In this document: positions 1-11,588 of the stretch, one piece after another | Layout of the letters: each line of letters starts with the position of its first letter | How positions within the stretch are numbered: position 1 is the stretch's first letter | Made by a program: the position numbers and the translations under genes | The notes under the pieces: model-generated | The model's input: only the letters and a program-made list of their open reading frames with translations | Told to the model about the DNA's origin: nothing | The model's database searches: none | Origin: Nansenia antarctica | Lineage: Eukaryota > Chordata > Actinopteri > Argentiniformes > Microstomatidae | DNA length: 64,000 nucleotides | Reading direction: 5' to 3' | NCBI GenBank assembly: GCA_963989245.1 | Contig: OZ022345.1 | Location: forward strand, 23,918,196 to 23,982,195

Positions 1-461
1 TTCTGCATCCAATGACCAGACAGTAATTATCTTTCTCCTTTTATTTTGGACTTAATTTTGTCTCTTTTTCATCAGATTTATACGTTTAGCAGTAGTAGTA
101 GCAGGTGAAAAACCTTTGAAAAGGTATAAACACAAATAAGCGGCTAAGAAACAATATGAAGGAATTTACAATGCAATAAAACATTTTTACAAGTAATGAA
201 ATAGTTTTCCCAAAATTATGTACCGCCCTTTTAACTTTACCATAAACTGAACTTGATATCAAACACCCAACAGCAACCAATTTGCTATCAAACAAATCTA
301 AGATATCAAACAAACAACCACACACAGCCAAGTCATCTCACCGTCAGCCACTCTGGTCTTTGCAAACAGTTGGTTTGAGCACAGCACTGCAGTAGCATAT
401 GTTCCTATCACAGTGTGTTTGTTGAACTGTGAGACTGCAGACTACAGGGAGTGGTGATTGT
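1..461. other. AT-rich stretch, no gene seen
   Basis: I see no coding, RNA or repeat signature here. If the neighbouring minus-strand exon (462-959) belongs to a spliced gene, this could be its downstream intron. Confidence 0.4.
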
Positions 462-959
462 TCAGGTGAGCTGCTGGGTGATTAGTGAATTGACTTCAGC
501 TGTGCAGGCTATGACTGTCATCTCATGTCTCTCCTCTGGGGGGAAATGGGGGCCAAAACCCATGTTGGGATGGCTGAGTTTCTCTAGGGAGGGGAAATTG
601 GGCTCTCCTTCCCTGTCTGTGAAGGAATGGCACTGTACTTGGTTTCTTGTTGAGTTTGCCAAGACAATCACTCCCTCCTCCCTCTTTTCTTCTCCTCCAT
701 CTTCTTCTTTCACCATCACACCCTTCTGCATTACAGCTGCACCTCCATCTTCTTCTTTCACCATCACTCTCTTCTCCTCCACTTCTTCTTTCACCATCAC
801 TCTCTTCTCCTCCACTTCTTCTTTCACCATCACACCGTTCTCCTCTACATCTTCTTCCTCCAGCTTCACTGCCACCATCTCTGGACCCCACTGTGTGATT
901 TTCAGGGCTGGAAAACCACAGCCAGATCCGGGGGACTCTGTGGACTCTGGTTCATACAT
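462..959 (-). CDS. N-terminal exon of a fish-type C2H2 zinc-finger protein (partial)
   Basis: The exon reads 165 codons from an ATG at 959. The first ~25 residues (MYEPESTESPGSG, then FPALKITQWGPEM) resemble the N-terminal exon of the large fish C2H2 zinc-finger families. A Glu-rich stretch with repeated VMVKEE motifs follows, encoded by imperfect ~33-bp tandem repeats at about 700-850. Such exons supply an acidic, probably non-DNA-binding N terminus, and the fingers sit in a later exon. On the minus strand that exon would lie left of the window. A CAG acceptor-like sequence lies just upstream of the ATG, at about 985. I could not place the splice donor, so the last ~35 codons may be intronic. 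The finger exons at 47.4 and 54.7 kb lie upstream on the same strand, so they are not this gene's finger exon. It could also be a gene relic. Confidence 0.6.
   Translation of the reverse strand: MYEPESTESPGSGCGFPALKITQWGPEMVAVKLEEEDVEENGVMVKEEVEEKRVMVKEEVEEKRVMVKEEDGGAAVMQKGVMVKEEDGGEEKREEGVIVLANSTRNQVQCHSFTDREGEPNFPSLEKLSHPNMGFGPHFPPEERHEMTVIACTAEVNSLITQQLT
700..850. repeat. Coding tandem repeat (VKEE-encoding, ~33 bp)
   Basis: On the plus strand, CTTCTTTCACCATCAC recurs within the acidic exon. The two closest copies are at about 770-835, with more diverged copies upstream. Unit length is a multiple of three, so changes in copy number keep the frame. Confidence 0.6.
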
Positions 960-1475
960 GGTTACATGAGCTGAAGAGGACCTGCAGCTAGAAACAATGG
1001 AGGCACAAACAGTGCAGAGTCAATTATGAATGACAGCCAACCAGTTCACTGAAAGCCCATCTAGACTGACATGTCCTGCAAATGCAATAATCTATGGATT
1101 ACAGATTGCATTTCTTTGTAATTAAAGGGTCTGGAAAATAGACATTAAACGGTTCCAATTAGTATTTTGATATTTGATATTTTAAATACTAAGAAAAAAT
1201 GACAATAATCTTCTAGTTAGGCTCAACTTCCTGGTCAGACAGAGGAGTGTATGGGCGTGGACTTTGCACGCTTGACTGGCAGCTCCATTTCAAGCTAGCT
1301 TGCTGCGTTATCATACATGAAATTCATCTATTAGATGTGCTTATAGTTCTGCCCTTTAATTACCAACTGTTTAGCTGCTGCTGAAATGTACTGAGCTAAT
1401 ACAATGACTTGGCTAAGATTATAGTTATGCACCTGGCAGTATAATTCATCATATCAATTCAATGACCACCATTAG
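960..1475. other. No gene seen
   Basis: The sequence is low-complexity and AT-rich, with no convincing ORF, RNA gene or transposon end. Confidence 0.4.
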
Positions 1476-1689
1476 TAGGGATGCACGATATTATCGGCAC
1501 CGATATTTATCAGCCCGATATTGAGGAATTAATGTTTATCGGTATCGGTATTTATTATAAAATTAGCCGATATTTAAACCGATAATATGAAGCCGGAAAT
1601 ATTTCTGCTTCCGGTTTCCGGTTTCCGCACTCTGCTTCCGGGTTCCGCGCTCAGGCACGCAGTTTGTATAGACGAGACGCGAGCGAAAC

Positions 1690-4075
1690 ATGCCTTCCCC
1701 TGTGTGGACATTCTTCACAATTTCTAAGGCAGATGTTGCGTTTGCAATTTGCAATACATGTTCAACAAAAGTTCGGAGAGGAGGGCAAAGGGCAAAGAGT
1801 TACAACACAACGAATCTAATAAGTCACCTGAAGAATCACCATTGCAAGCACGCTGTATGGAAGGAATATCAAGCACTCGTTGTAGCAGAACACGTTAGCC
1901 CAGCCACGGAAAAAAAATCCGCGGTGCCTATTGAAAACGCATTTGAAAACAGCAGGAAGTTCACTCGAGACAGCTCAAAGGCTCAAGCCATCAATGAAAA
2001 AATAATGGAGTTGATGGCCCTCGACGACCAGCCTTTCTCTGTAGTAGAAGATAAAGGATTTCGCCAGCTAATTTCACATTTAGAGCCCCGGTATACACTC
2101 CCAAGTCGCCGCTATTTTACAGCCTGCCGGCTCTGTATGATACAGTCGCCACACACATCCATAGTCTGATCGATACTAGCGTAAGCCAGATAAGTTTTAC
2201 CACGGACATATGGACTTCTGACGTTAGTCCAGTCAGTATGCTTAGTTTAACGGCCCAGTGGCTGGATGAGGACTTCAATATGAAGAAGACACTGCTGCAT
2301 GCGCAGGACTTCTCCGGTTCGCATACTGCGACAGCCATCCGCGGCGCTTTTGAAACCATGTTTGGACAGTGGAATATACCTAAGGAGCGGGTGCACGTTG
2401 TGCTGAGGGACAATGCGCGCAATATGGTCAGGGCTTGTGATGAATGTGAAGTTGCAAGCTTGGGCTGTATGGCCCACAGTTTACAACTTGCCGTTAATGA
2501 GGCTGTACTGAGCCAGAGAAGTATATCCGACTGTGTTGCGATCGGGAGGAAGATGGTAGGACACTTTAAGCACTCCCAACTCGCCTCCTCCCGTTTGAAA
2601 GATTTACAGACACAACTGGGAATGAAAACCACACGGCTCCAACAAGACGTACCAACGCGATGGAACAGCACGTTTTATATGCTTAGGAGTTTGTTGGAGC
2701 AGAAGCGAGCGCTCGCAGCATATGGAGTAGATTACGCGTTACCTGCGTCTCTAAACGCATACCAATGGGCGCTAGTTGAAAACATGCTGACCATCCTCGA
2801 TCCGTGCGAACAGGTGACTAGAGATATTAGTTCAGCTACGGCCACAGCAGCAGACGTGATCCCCTCTGTCGAAGCCTTAAAACGTCTGTTAAACAAGGCC
2901 GTTGCAACAGACCAGGGAGTGAAAACTTCCAAGAGCACCCTGTTACAAGCAGTAGACCAGAGATTCGGTCACATCCATGAAGAGCCCCTGTATTATCTCG
3001 CAACAATCTTGGACCCTAGATACAAGGACCGCTTCTTCAAGGTTGGAACAAAAGTGCAAGCAGCAGACATGTTGCAAGAGAAGATGATCAGCTGTGCAAC
3101 AGCTGACCAGCCAGCCGAGCCGCAAGCAAAGAAGACAAGGACAGACGGTAATGAATGAATGAATGGTCTTTATTTTATTATTTATTTATTTAAGACTCTT
3201 TATTGTCATTGCTATAGTACAGGACAGGTACCAAACAACGACATTTGGGAGGGGGGGCTCCCCTGGTGCTAGGAAAGAAAAAAAGAAAAAAACACTAAAA
3301 AAACAAGAGGGGAAAAGAGCTGGTTTACATAAATAAAGGCTATGTACACTATCCACTATACTATACTGTACAGATAAAACACTGTGCTGTACTCTATGCT
3401 ATACCTATTCTAACATTTCCTATTTCTCTGCAACCTTATGTACCCTAGGGTTGTCATATTGCACATAGTGTTATTGGTTGCACATTCATTTAAGTGTCGC
3501 AGTTTGCAGGCTGGAAATGTACACATTACATACACACAGGTAACCCTTCTTTGCTGGAAATGTACGACGAAATCTTGGAAGAAAACACTGAACCCACAGA
3601 AGAGCAGGCGAGAACTCAAACGGAAGTGCAGGTAATTTATTCAATTTAATGTTTGGCTTTCAACTTGTTAAAAAATACACCACATCACGATAATGTGACA
3701 TGTGCGCTGCTATGTAGGGTGTTACGTAAGGAGGGGCGGATGTTTATGCGGAAGTGGAGAGCTTGGCTAATCTAGCGACATATGTACTTACAGTATATTG
3801 TGATTTTGTTGTCCTTTTAGATGTACCTCTCACAGTCAACGATTCCCAGGACTCAGAACCCAATGGAATACTGGAGAAGCAACAAATCCCGTTTCCCGAC
3901 CCTGGCCCTGCTTGCAAGGGCGTACCTGTCAGCCCCTTGCACTAGCGTCGACAGCGAACGTTTATTTTCTGCAGCTTCTCATGTGATCGATGAAAAAAGA
4001 AACCGACTCGGATGCGAGAGAGGAGAGATGCTTCTTTTTATGAAGAAAAATATTCACCTGATGCCCTCAAAGTAG
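1690..4075 (+). pseudogene. hAT transposase with BED zinc finger, broken
   Basis: This would be a cut-and-paste transposase acting on its own terminal repeats in the nucleus. The first segment (1690-2120) encodes a BED finger: CNTC, then HLKNHH in the first ~60 residues. The frame then shifts by one near 2117-2125. It resumes as TTDIWTSD, LGCMAHSLQLAV and PTRWNSTFYML (2142-3158), which are typical hAT catalytic and insertion-domain motifs. An antisense L2 3' end interrupts it at about 3141. A short exon (about 3557-3631) ends in CAG|GTAATT. An intron at 3632-3820 ends in TTTTAG, and 3821-4075 encodes the C-terminal dimerisation domain (SVDSERLFSAASHVI; written from 3821). The frameshift and insertion make it non-functional. 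Coordinates enclose the introns and insertion. Confidence 0.85.
3141..3520 (-). mobile_element. L2/Rex-type LINE 3' end, 5'-truncated
   Basis: Read on the minus strand this is a LINE 3' untranslated tail ending TGACAATAAAGAC plus (ATTC)n. It matches 33880-34190, 58975-59252 and 4873-4965. It is inserted antisense in the hAT transposase. The left boundary is marked by the GAAT repeats; the right boundary is approximate. Confidence 0.75.
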
Positions 4076-4502
4076 GCTAGCATAGTGTAAAGTAGCCTCA
4101 GAGTGGTAGGCCTACATTGCAAAGGTTCTATGAGGTAGGAATTGTATTCAGTTTGTATATTAGGGAACACCAATGGAAAACGTGTCTATTATTTACGTGA
4201 GAATGTGAATGTAGGCTATACAAGACAAGTTGTTTACAAGGAAAACATTCACTTTTAGTTTTTCCATGTCAGTGCAATTTATTTTGAATTCTTATGCAAA
4301 ACGTTTGATGGGCTTTATCACAACCTACCTCATCCTCATGCACTAAAAGTAGCATAGCCCAGCCCTTTTCAGTTGCTTTATTAAGCATACTAGTGTAGCC
4401 TACTATGTGCCTTGTATCATTCTGTTTATCTGCAGACTAAGCAGCCATTTGGCACTAGTTTCTGTACAAGTTCTATACAACTTTTGGTTCTTTAAAAGTC
4501 TT

Positions 4503-4575
4503 TATTTTTGTATTGACTGATGCACAAGGTGCACTTTATTTTTGTATTGACTGATGCACAAGGTGCACTTTATTT
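4503..4575. repeat. 34-bp tandem duplication
   Basis: Two full copies and a partial copy of a 34-bp unit beginning TATTTTTGTATTGACTGATG, in the hAT 3' untranslated region. Confidence 0.7.
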
Positions 4576-4872
4576 TTGACACTTTTTTGATCTAATTACT
4601 CTTAGGTGAGCCTTTTTTGTTTTCATAAAAGGAGGCCAGATCTTGGCTAAAAAAAGCATTGTGCACTGTATAACAGATTCTGTTTGTTAGAGGAAATAAT
4701 AAATGAACATTTGAAGACTCAGAAGTGTTCTCTTTGTTGTGTTAACAATAGTGATGTAAGTTAGATTTGGTGAGATCACTATGGAATATTAAATCATCAA
4801 TCTTTGCTCACTACATAGCCTTTCTTACCTTCAGGTGTGCATGAACTACAGGTTATCAACTGTGAAATGATA

Positions 4873-4965
4873 TCTGAATGGTCTTTATTGTCATTGATAT
4901 AGTACAGGTACCAAACAACGAAATTTGGGAGGGGGAGCTCCCCTGGTGCTAGGAAAGAAAAAATA
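4873..4965 (-). mobile_element. L2/Rex-type LINE 3' tail fragment
   Basis: Same 3' tail as 3141-3520, only about 93 bp, antisense in the right part of the hAT element. Confidence 0.65.
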
Positions 4966-5149
4966 AAATAATAATAATAATATCGGTATCGGTATCGGCC
5001 ACGAGAAGCGGGTAAATATCGGTATCGGTATCGGTTGGGAAAAATGCATATCGTGCATCCCAGCATACTGTACACCTGGCACCCAATGGTGAATTATTGA
5101 ACCAGGGTTCGACAGTAACGCTTGCCCGCTTGCCCGGAGCAAGTAAAAA

Positions 5150-5372
5150 ATTCACCGGATATGTTTGCGTGAGCCCGACAACGCTGCTGGGTCCTGGATA
5201 TTTTTACCTGGGTGCAGGAAGAACAACAGACGGCGCATGCGCCAGACCAGACTAGATGATCGTGGAGTGAAGATATTATTATTATGCCGTCTGTTGTTCT
5301 TCCTGCACACAGTTAAAAGTATCCAGGATCCAGCAGCGTCATCGGGCTCGCGCAAACAAACCCGGCAAATGT
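5150..5372. repeat. Fold-back (palindromic) element with ~80-bp arms
   Basis: The arm at about 5153-5233 reads inverted at 5285-5366 with only a few mismatches. Both arms share GAAGAACAACAGACGGC at the inner end. The loop of ~50 bp carries an ATT microsatellite. It lies immediately right of the hAT element and looks like a MITE or fold-back transposon. No target duplication was identified. Confidence 0.75.
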
Positions 5373-5696
5373 TTTAATGTTGGACAGGATTCACAGCTTG
5401 TGTATGACTTACTGATCAGTTGTACCACAATGGTGTTGTCCTCCTTTTCTAATTCGCTGCCATATTTTCACAATATCCTCCATGTTTAGTTTCTTCCCAC
5501 ACTGGACGTAGCACTGGCGCATGTCGTCATGACCAGAACAAGCAGAAGCATCCATCATTGCCCAGATGGGGAGTTCACAGTGCAGGGAATCCTACGAATA
5601 AAGATGATCAAAATATTAAAACAAGAGTGAAGAAATGTAATCAAAACATATTTTATGTATTTTTTTTTACCAGAAGTGGAAAACAGTAGCCAAGCT

Positions 5697-6860
5697 ATAC
5701 GTAGGTCCATATATATATATATATACAGTATATGCATTTTGGACACTGACAGAATTGTTGTTATTTTAGCTGTTTACCAAAACATATTCAAGTTACAGTT
5801 ATAGAATGAATATGGCCTAAAGTGCAGACTAAATACCCTCTTTAATAGAAGGGTCTAGGAATTACTAGGGGTGTAAATCACCAGCTTCATCACGATACGA
5901 TATTATATCGATTTGTTTGTATGACGATACAATGTTTGACGATATCACAATGTCAGTCACGATACGATTTCGATTCGATTCAAGATCGATATGACGATAT
6001 GATCGATATGACGCGATATCATGTTGTGTGCGTGTGTCTGTTTGTGTGTATAAGTTGTATCCCCTCCCCGACCCTACCATGCCCCCCCAAAAAACACACG
6101 TTAGCTGCTTTAGCTTAACTTCTGTTAGCATGCAGTGTTGTGAATATGTGTGTCTGTGCGGCTAGTTGGCCTGTAGCAGCCCAGTGGACGTGGAGGTAGA
6201 TGTGTGTCCCTGTGGTGGGCTGTGAGGAACACACGGTGCTTGTTGTTTGTTTTATTCGCAAAGTTATTGTAGCTAACGTTAACTAACTAAGCTAGGCAGG
6301 CTAGCGCAACGTGGGTTTGGAAGGACAGCTCAGAGCAGAGAGGAGAGGAGAGGTGGGGTTTGGGAGTCCGCGTTTGACTGGCTGACAGCGTCAGTAACAT
6401 GTGGGCTGCGTTCGTCAACTCGCTCTGAGAGCGCAACACTGGGTTCAACGTCAAGTCATTTGATTGGACAAGAGGCGTTCCGCGAGTGCTGATCAGATTT
6501 CCAGAGTGTGTTTGACGAACGCAGCCAGCGTCAGTCAACATGTTGAGTTTTCCCAACCGAGCAGAGAGTGTAAACGTCTGCTAGTCGCGCGCTGCACGGA
6601 AATGGTGACAGTCACGCAGAATGTGCCATTTCAAAATAAAGGTGTATCTTTAAGATGATGATATAGATCGATGTTTTTACATTGCGTCGATGTAATCAGA
6701 TCGTTAGTCAATGAATCGATGTATCGATGTGAATCGATGTATCGTTACACCCCTAGGAATTACAGCTCTTTAATATGTGGCCCCCTCTTTTTCAAGGGAA
6801 AACCAAAAGTTTAGCTTTTTTCTGTGTTGACAACATAGCAAATAGGCTGATCATGCCATG
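5697..6860 (+). mobile_element. Tc1/mariner terminal remnant, split by a hAT MITE
   Basis: The part at 5697-5865 starts GGTCCATATATAT and runs through TTGGACACTGACAGAATT. It resumes after the MITE at 6764 and ends about 6860. The order matches the left end of the Tc1 element at 12.77 kb, including the shared stretch TAGCTGTTTACCAAAACAT. No transposase remains. Confidence 0.6.
5866..6755. mobile_element. Non-autonomous hAT-type element (890 bp)
   Basis: The ends are perfect inverted repeats, TAGGGGTGTAA on the left and TTACACCCCTA on the right. They are flanked by the 8-bp duplication GGAATTAC at 5858-5865 and 6756-6763. Subterminal GATCGATATGACGATATG-like repeats fill both ends. There is no transposase ORF. 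The 8-bp duplication and end sequence fit the hAT superfamily. It is inserted inside the Tc1 remnant. Confidence 0.9.
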
Positions 6861-7401
6861 ATTTTCAAATACCATTTACAGGCCACAGGATAAGAGTGCA
6901 GACGAAATGAAAATAGCGAATGAAAAGCTAAGAGATTACAGATTTGAATAGATCAAGTTTGTATTGTTACATTTAAAATATATAGGGGTGTAACGTTACA
7001 GACACATTTCAGTTTGTGGTTTTGAAGTCACGGTTTGGTACCTTTTCAGTACAGCAGTGTAAAAGTAAGTAAGTAAGTAAAGCTTTATTTACATAGCGCC
7101 TTTCGAACATGAAATGCAATCTTTTACTGAACAAAAAGTGCCTCTTCCTTTCTTAACAAAGTGCCATGGAAAACTGTTTGTGCTTGTTTATAAAGGGCTG
7201 GTAACATTTGCTGGCTGAAATGCGGACAAGAGGGAACTAGTAGGCCTACGTCATGTCATGAGTAATTCGCTACGGTAATGTTAGAGTTGGCTAGTTAACT
7301 AGACAAACAAAGCCACATCTATTAACATGATTGTATTTGATTGTAATGAATAAGTATGTAATAATGATCTTGTAGTCACTAACGCAGCTCCACCTATGAG
7401 T
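6861..7401. other. Unclassified repeat-derived spacer
   Basis: Contains a truncated hAT-like end (GGGGTGTAACGTTACAG near 6985) and an (AAGT)n run at about 7063-7080. The run is followed by AAAGCTTTATTTACATAGCGC, which resembles an antisense retroposon tail. No coding region was seen. Confidence 0.4.
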
Positions 7402-8725
7402 ATGGAGATAGATTTATATCATAAATACACACGTAGGAAAGTATAATACGCAACCGTGTTTTGCTATCCGCAACCGTGTTTTGCTACCCGCAACCGTGTT
7501 TTGCTATCCATCCGCACACATCTCTCGAGTCGTGTGCCGTAAAAAGAATTAATGCGTGCGTGAACAGATCCTCGCAAGCGTTTTTTGCTATCGACTCGCA
7601 AATATCTCTCCATTCGTGAACCGTGTTTTGTGAACCGTGTTTTGCTCTGCTTGGATTTACGTATGTATTTTTGAGACAAACATTTCCCTGTTTTGCCGTC
7701 TCGATTGGTAACTCGTAATATTCATTAGCTGATTATAAGGCGCTAGCTGATTGGCCGGTGATCTGAGCTGTTCTTTCGACAAGATGAGTGTTTCATACAG
7801 TTTCTACCACTCAGCAAATACGATAATACACTACGAGAGCACTTAGAATACATAATAGTTTACAAGTAATACGCTTATGTATTATATTATTTATCCCCCC
7901 TCACATGTACTGTATTGTGGTTAGCCTACATGTTTTGCTCACTGCACTTCTTATCCATCACTGATGTAAAAACCGAACAATTTCAGAATGTTTGCTTTTA
8001 TAATATAGACTACCCACTTCAGTCACCTACACCTGTAAGGTTTGGGGGGTCGCTCTTATTGTGGAGCGACCCTTTGGCGTCCTCTGGTTTTTATGTATGT
8101 ATTTTTGTCTAATTACTGTGATTGCTACCTGGTGTGTCTTGTTTAGCTGTGGCTATTTATATCCCTCTGTTTCCTCTCTTGTTGTCGGTTGTTCACTATA
8201 TGTTGCGTTCATTATGTGTGTACGGGTCTTCGTAGCCTTATCGTTCCTCGCCTGATTAGGAAATAAGTATCGATTGACTATTGTAAGTACATTTCCCTGC
8301 CTTGTTCTATTGACGGCGTTTTGGGGAGACTAAAGCCATCTCCCCTTTTGTTTTGTTGTTTTGTTTCCTATTATTATTTAAGCATTTATCTGAGACTTGA
8401 TTTCTCCTCTTTTGTTTCATCGCTTACTATTATTAATTCCCGTTTGCTCAAATAAAGAGTACCTTTATTTTTGAATTGTACTCCTGCATCCGTCTACTCT
8501 GTTCTACTCTGCAACTGGGTCCAAATACATTATCCCATCGTAACAACACCACTGCTAGAAAGCATATGTTTGTAGTTGGAACAGGGAGCATTTTGAGGGA
8601 GGGGTCAGAATATGGCAGCCTGCCTTTCATGCTGGCATATTCTGACCCCCCCCCCCTAACTATTGTTTGCAAAGTGTGAGACACTTCATATGTTTTGTGG
8701 TGACATCTTTAGGTCACTGGGTGGT
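7402..8725 (+). repeat. Left arm of a 4.9-kb inverted repeat
   Basis: From GTATGGAGATAGATTTATATC at 7402, the arm matches the reverse complement of the right arm (9575-12289). The match runs through ACACGACTCGAGAGATGTGTG-type sequence, the GTTACCAATCGAGACGG region and the poly-C tracts. The arms are interrupted independently: the left by a solo LTR (8034-8545), the right by a hAT-type element (10094-11903). The left arm also has extra tandem copies of GCAACCGTGTTTTGCTAYCC at 7451-7510. Confidence 0.85.
8034..8545 (+). mobile_element. Solo LTR (512 bp)
   Basis: It begins TGTAAGG and ends GTAACA (TG...CA form). It is flanked by the 5-bp duplication ACACC at 8029-8033 and 8546-8550. It carries AATAAA at about 8451 in the right place for a polyadenylation signal. 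The opposite arm of the inverted repeat (near 9891) has the empty site with one ACACC, which proves insertion. The 5-bp duplication suits a Gypsy-type or related retroelement. No internal region remains. Confidence 0.88.
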
Positions 8726-8850
8726 ACCCCTGAAAGCACATGCTTGTAGTTATAACAGGGAGCATTTTGAGGGGGGGGGGGGGGCAGAATATGCTAGCAT
8801 GAAAGTCATGCTGGCATATTCTGACCCCCCCCCCCCCCCCCCCCCCCCTA
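8648..8850. repeat. Poly-C and poly-G tracts with a local palindrome
   Basis: Homopolymer C runs at about 8648-8661 and 8824-8849, and a G run at about 8770-8784. They flank short copies of GGCATATTCTGACC and its complement. Lengths may be unreliable in an assembly. Confidence 0.7.
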
Positions 8851-9574
8851 ACTATTGTAGATAAGACAAGAAGGCAAGTTGGTGCAAGTGCAAAAGTAGT
8901 CTAAAGTATATTTTCTTTGCAGGTATAACCTGACACCAGAACAAAAATATATATTAACACAATTCAAACAAAACAACAACATATGTAACAACCGAAACAA
9001 AACAAAAATGACAATGAATATAGAAATATAGACATTATTTACAAAATCAACAAACGATTGATCATTTTGCTTAGAACAGTATTGTAGTAACATCCTAGGC
9101 TGATCTGTCTCATTAGACAACTGGAGTGCAGGAAAAATAGTGTGAGACGAAGTCAATACAAACATAGGAGGGGCGGGTCCTAACCAGAGGTAATGAACAG
9201 ATGTCAGAGATATTTATCTCAACATCTCTCTTGTTGTTTCTGTAGTAACATACTTAAAACAATTATATCCAAAATTAAACCACAGCTTGGGTTCTGGCAG
9301 GTAGGCCCAGATAGGGGCCTGTCCTTGATTACAAAAAGTTGACGTTAGGAATAGGGTATAACGCTAGGTATAACGTTGGAACTTTTTTCTGGGAGGGGGT
9401 GCTGTAAATAAAGGAAGATTTAGATGTTCACAAATCATCTTTATTATGACAATAGAAAATGGTTCATATCAAAGAGGCATAGCCTATGTCACGCATGAAC
9501 ATATAAATCATGAAAAATCAAAACACATTAGGCAATTCATATGCCCTAGGCTTGAAGGTACAAATAATTGTAGC
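8726..9574. other. Spacer between the inverted-repeat arms
   Basis: About 850 bp of AT-rich sequence without a convincing ORF. The first ~125 bp repeat a second copy of the CAGAATATG poly-G/poly-C motif of the arm. Confidence 0.5.
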
Positions 9575-9687
9575 CTACAACCATCCAGTTACCTAAGGAT
9601 GTCACCACAATAAATGTGAAGTGTCTCAGACTTTGCAAACAATAGTTAGGGGGGGGGGGGGGGGGGGGGGGGTCAGAATATGCCATC

Positions 9688-9880
9688 ATGAAAGACAGGC
9701 TGCCATATTCTGACCCCCTCCCTCAAAATGCTCCCTGTTCCAACTAAAGACATGAAAGGCAGGCTGCCATATTCTGACCCCTCCCTCAAAATGCTCCCTG
9801 TTCCAACTAAAGACATGAAAGGCAGGCTGCCATATTCTGACCCCTCCCTCAAAATGCTCCCTGTTCCAACTACAAACATA
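9688..9880. repeat. 63-bp minisatellite, three copies
   Basis: Three tandem copies of a 63-bp unit beginning CATGAAAGGCAGGCTGCC. They expand a unit present once in the other arm. An adjacent poly-G run lies at about 9650-9672. Confidence 0.85.
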
Positions 9881-10797
9881 TGCTTTCTAGCAGTGGTGTA
9901 GGTGACTGAAGTGGGTAGTCTATATTATAAAAGCAAACATTCTGAAATTGTTCGGTTTTTACATCAGTGGTGGATAAGAAGTGCAGTGAGCAAAACATGT
10001 AGGTTAACCACAATACATGTGAGGGGGGATAAATAATATAATACATAAACGTATTACTTGTAAACTATTATGTATTCTAAGTGCTCTCGTAGTCAGGGGT
10101 GAAAGTGGTTTGAGTTTCTTACAGGAACTATAGGCTACTACCCCAACCTTCATCGTTTCATATTGTTCTCCTCCTGCCCCCAGCTTCATGCATCCCTGAA
10201 CACACACATCGTGGTGTTGGTGTCGAAATTAGAAACACTTTAGGGCTGCCAAGTTTCACCAAAAGTTTGGAGTGAGAGTTTTTGGTGGTGGAGCGGCCCA
10301 AAACTGTGCACGTTTTGGTAGCGGCGGCCCCTCTCTCCCACACAATTATTTGTGCTAGTTTCCTGCAATTTTAAACCAGCACAAGAAATGAAAATAATTG
10401 GAACATTTGATAAAACAAGAGAAATTCAGATAATATATCTTAAGTCTTAATAAACAAATACAGTAGCCTACAGAGTCTAAAACAAAATTGGGCCTCATCA
10501 AGTGAACTCAACCCCTTGGTCAGCAGCAGAAAGACCCTTGGTCATCATCTTATATACAGTGCATAGATGGCTATCATGTTATACAGTACATACCAGGGTT
10601 TTTCCTGGGTCAAAATCAAGCCTTGGAGGTTGATGTTGTGCACGCGCAGTGCGCCCAAATTTTCTTTGAGGGACCTCCAATTGTTGTATTTGTATTGTAA
10701 ATTGTAATTATTATTATTAATAATAATAATAATAATAATACGATGCGATTTGAAAGTACCAGTAGGCTACCAGATACGTATGCACATATTTTGCTAC

Positions 10798-10900
10798 CAG
10801 GGTTGCCAGATGGAATTGACAATTTCCAGCCCAACCAGTCTACAAGCTGCCGAATCCACCCGTCCAGTGTGACCAAAAGTAGCCCAATCTGGCAACACGG
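10798..10900. mobile_element. ~100-bp MITE
   Basis: The ends CAGGGTTGCCAGA and TCTGGCAACACGG form an imperfect inverted repeat, of the type seen in small hAT-like elements of fish. The flanking 8-mers TTTGCTAC and CTTGCTTA share only a TTGCT core. Confidence 0.55.
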
Positions 10901-10905
10901 CTTGC

Positions 10906-11588
10906 TTATGGAAGCATATAGTGGACTAAGTTCAAATGTTAATGCAATTTGAGATTGCATTTGCATGTTCCACTTTTGCATGCATTCTTTCAGACAATAT
11001 TCAAATTCAAATGCAATTCTAATGAGCGGATGTGTTTCCTAGAACATATAAATGCAATTGCTAATCACATTATTGCATTACAATTTGAATATTGACTCAA
11101 ATAACGCAGGCAAAAATGGCAAATGAATATGCTATTTTGGGATTGCATAGTCATTTTCACATTAGAATGAAAATTTGAATTTTGTCAGCTACAAAGCGGA
11201 TGTGTTTACTAGAACATGTAAATGCAATTGCGTATCACATTATTGCATTACAATTTGAATATTGACTCAAATAACGCAGGCAAAAGTGGCAAATGAATAT
11301 GCTATTTTGGGATTGCATAGTAATTTTTACATTAGAATGAACTTGTCAGTTTTGTCAGTTACAAAGCAGCGCATGACTTTGAAAATTAAATGTCAAATGG
11401 CTTTGCATTATCATTTTAATATTGACAGCGAATGTGCACATCAGGTACATGAAAATGAAAATGCAAATCATTAGAATTGCATTTGAATTTGAATATTGTC
11501 TGAAAGAATGCATGCAAAAGTGGAACATACAAATGCAATCTCAAATTGCATTAACATTTGAATATAGTCCACTATATGCTTCCATACG
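10906..11588. repeat. Fold-back repeat with an internal tandem duplication
   Basis: The arms of about 115 bp (10906-11020 and 11470-11588) are inverted copies that share GGAAGCATATAGTGGACTA. Between them a ~175-bp unit beginning GCGGATGTGTTT is repeated in direct orientation, at about 11025 and 11199. Confidence 0.75.

Larger units (their letters stand above)
1476..5062 (+). mobile_element. hAT DNA transposon, decayed, with nested L2 tails
   Basis: The left end TAGGGATGCACGATA (1476) is matched by the inverted right end at 5048-5062. Subterminal copies of ATCGGTATCGGT lie inside both ends (1535-1600 and 4980-5035). Interrupted BED-finger and hAT transposase coding lies between them, on the plus strand. 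The element is about 3.6 kb including two antisense L2 3' tails, at 3141-3520 and 4873-4965. I see no 8-bp target duplication (ACCATTAG on the left, GCATACTG on the right), so one end may be rearranged or the flanks eroded. Confidence 0.8.
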
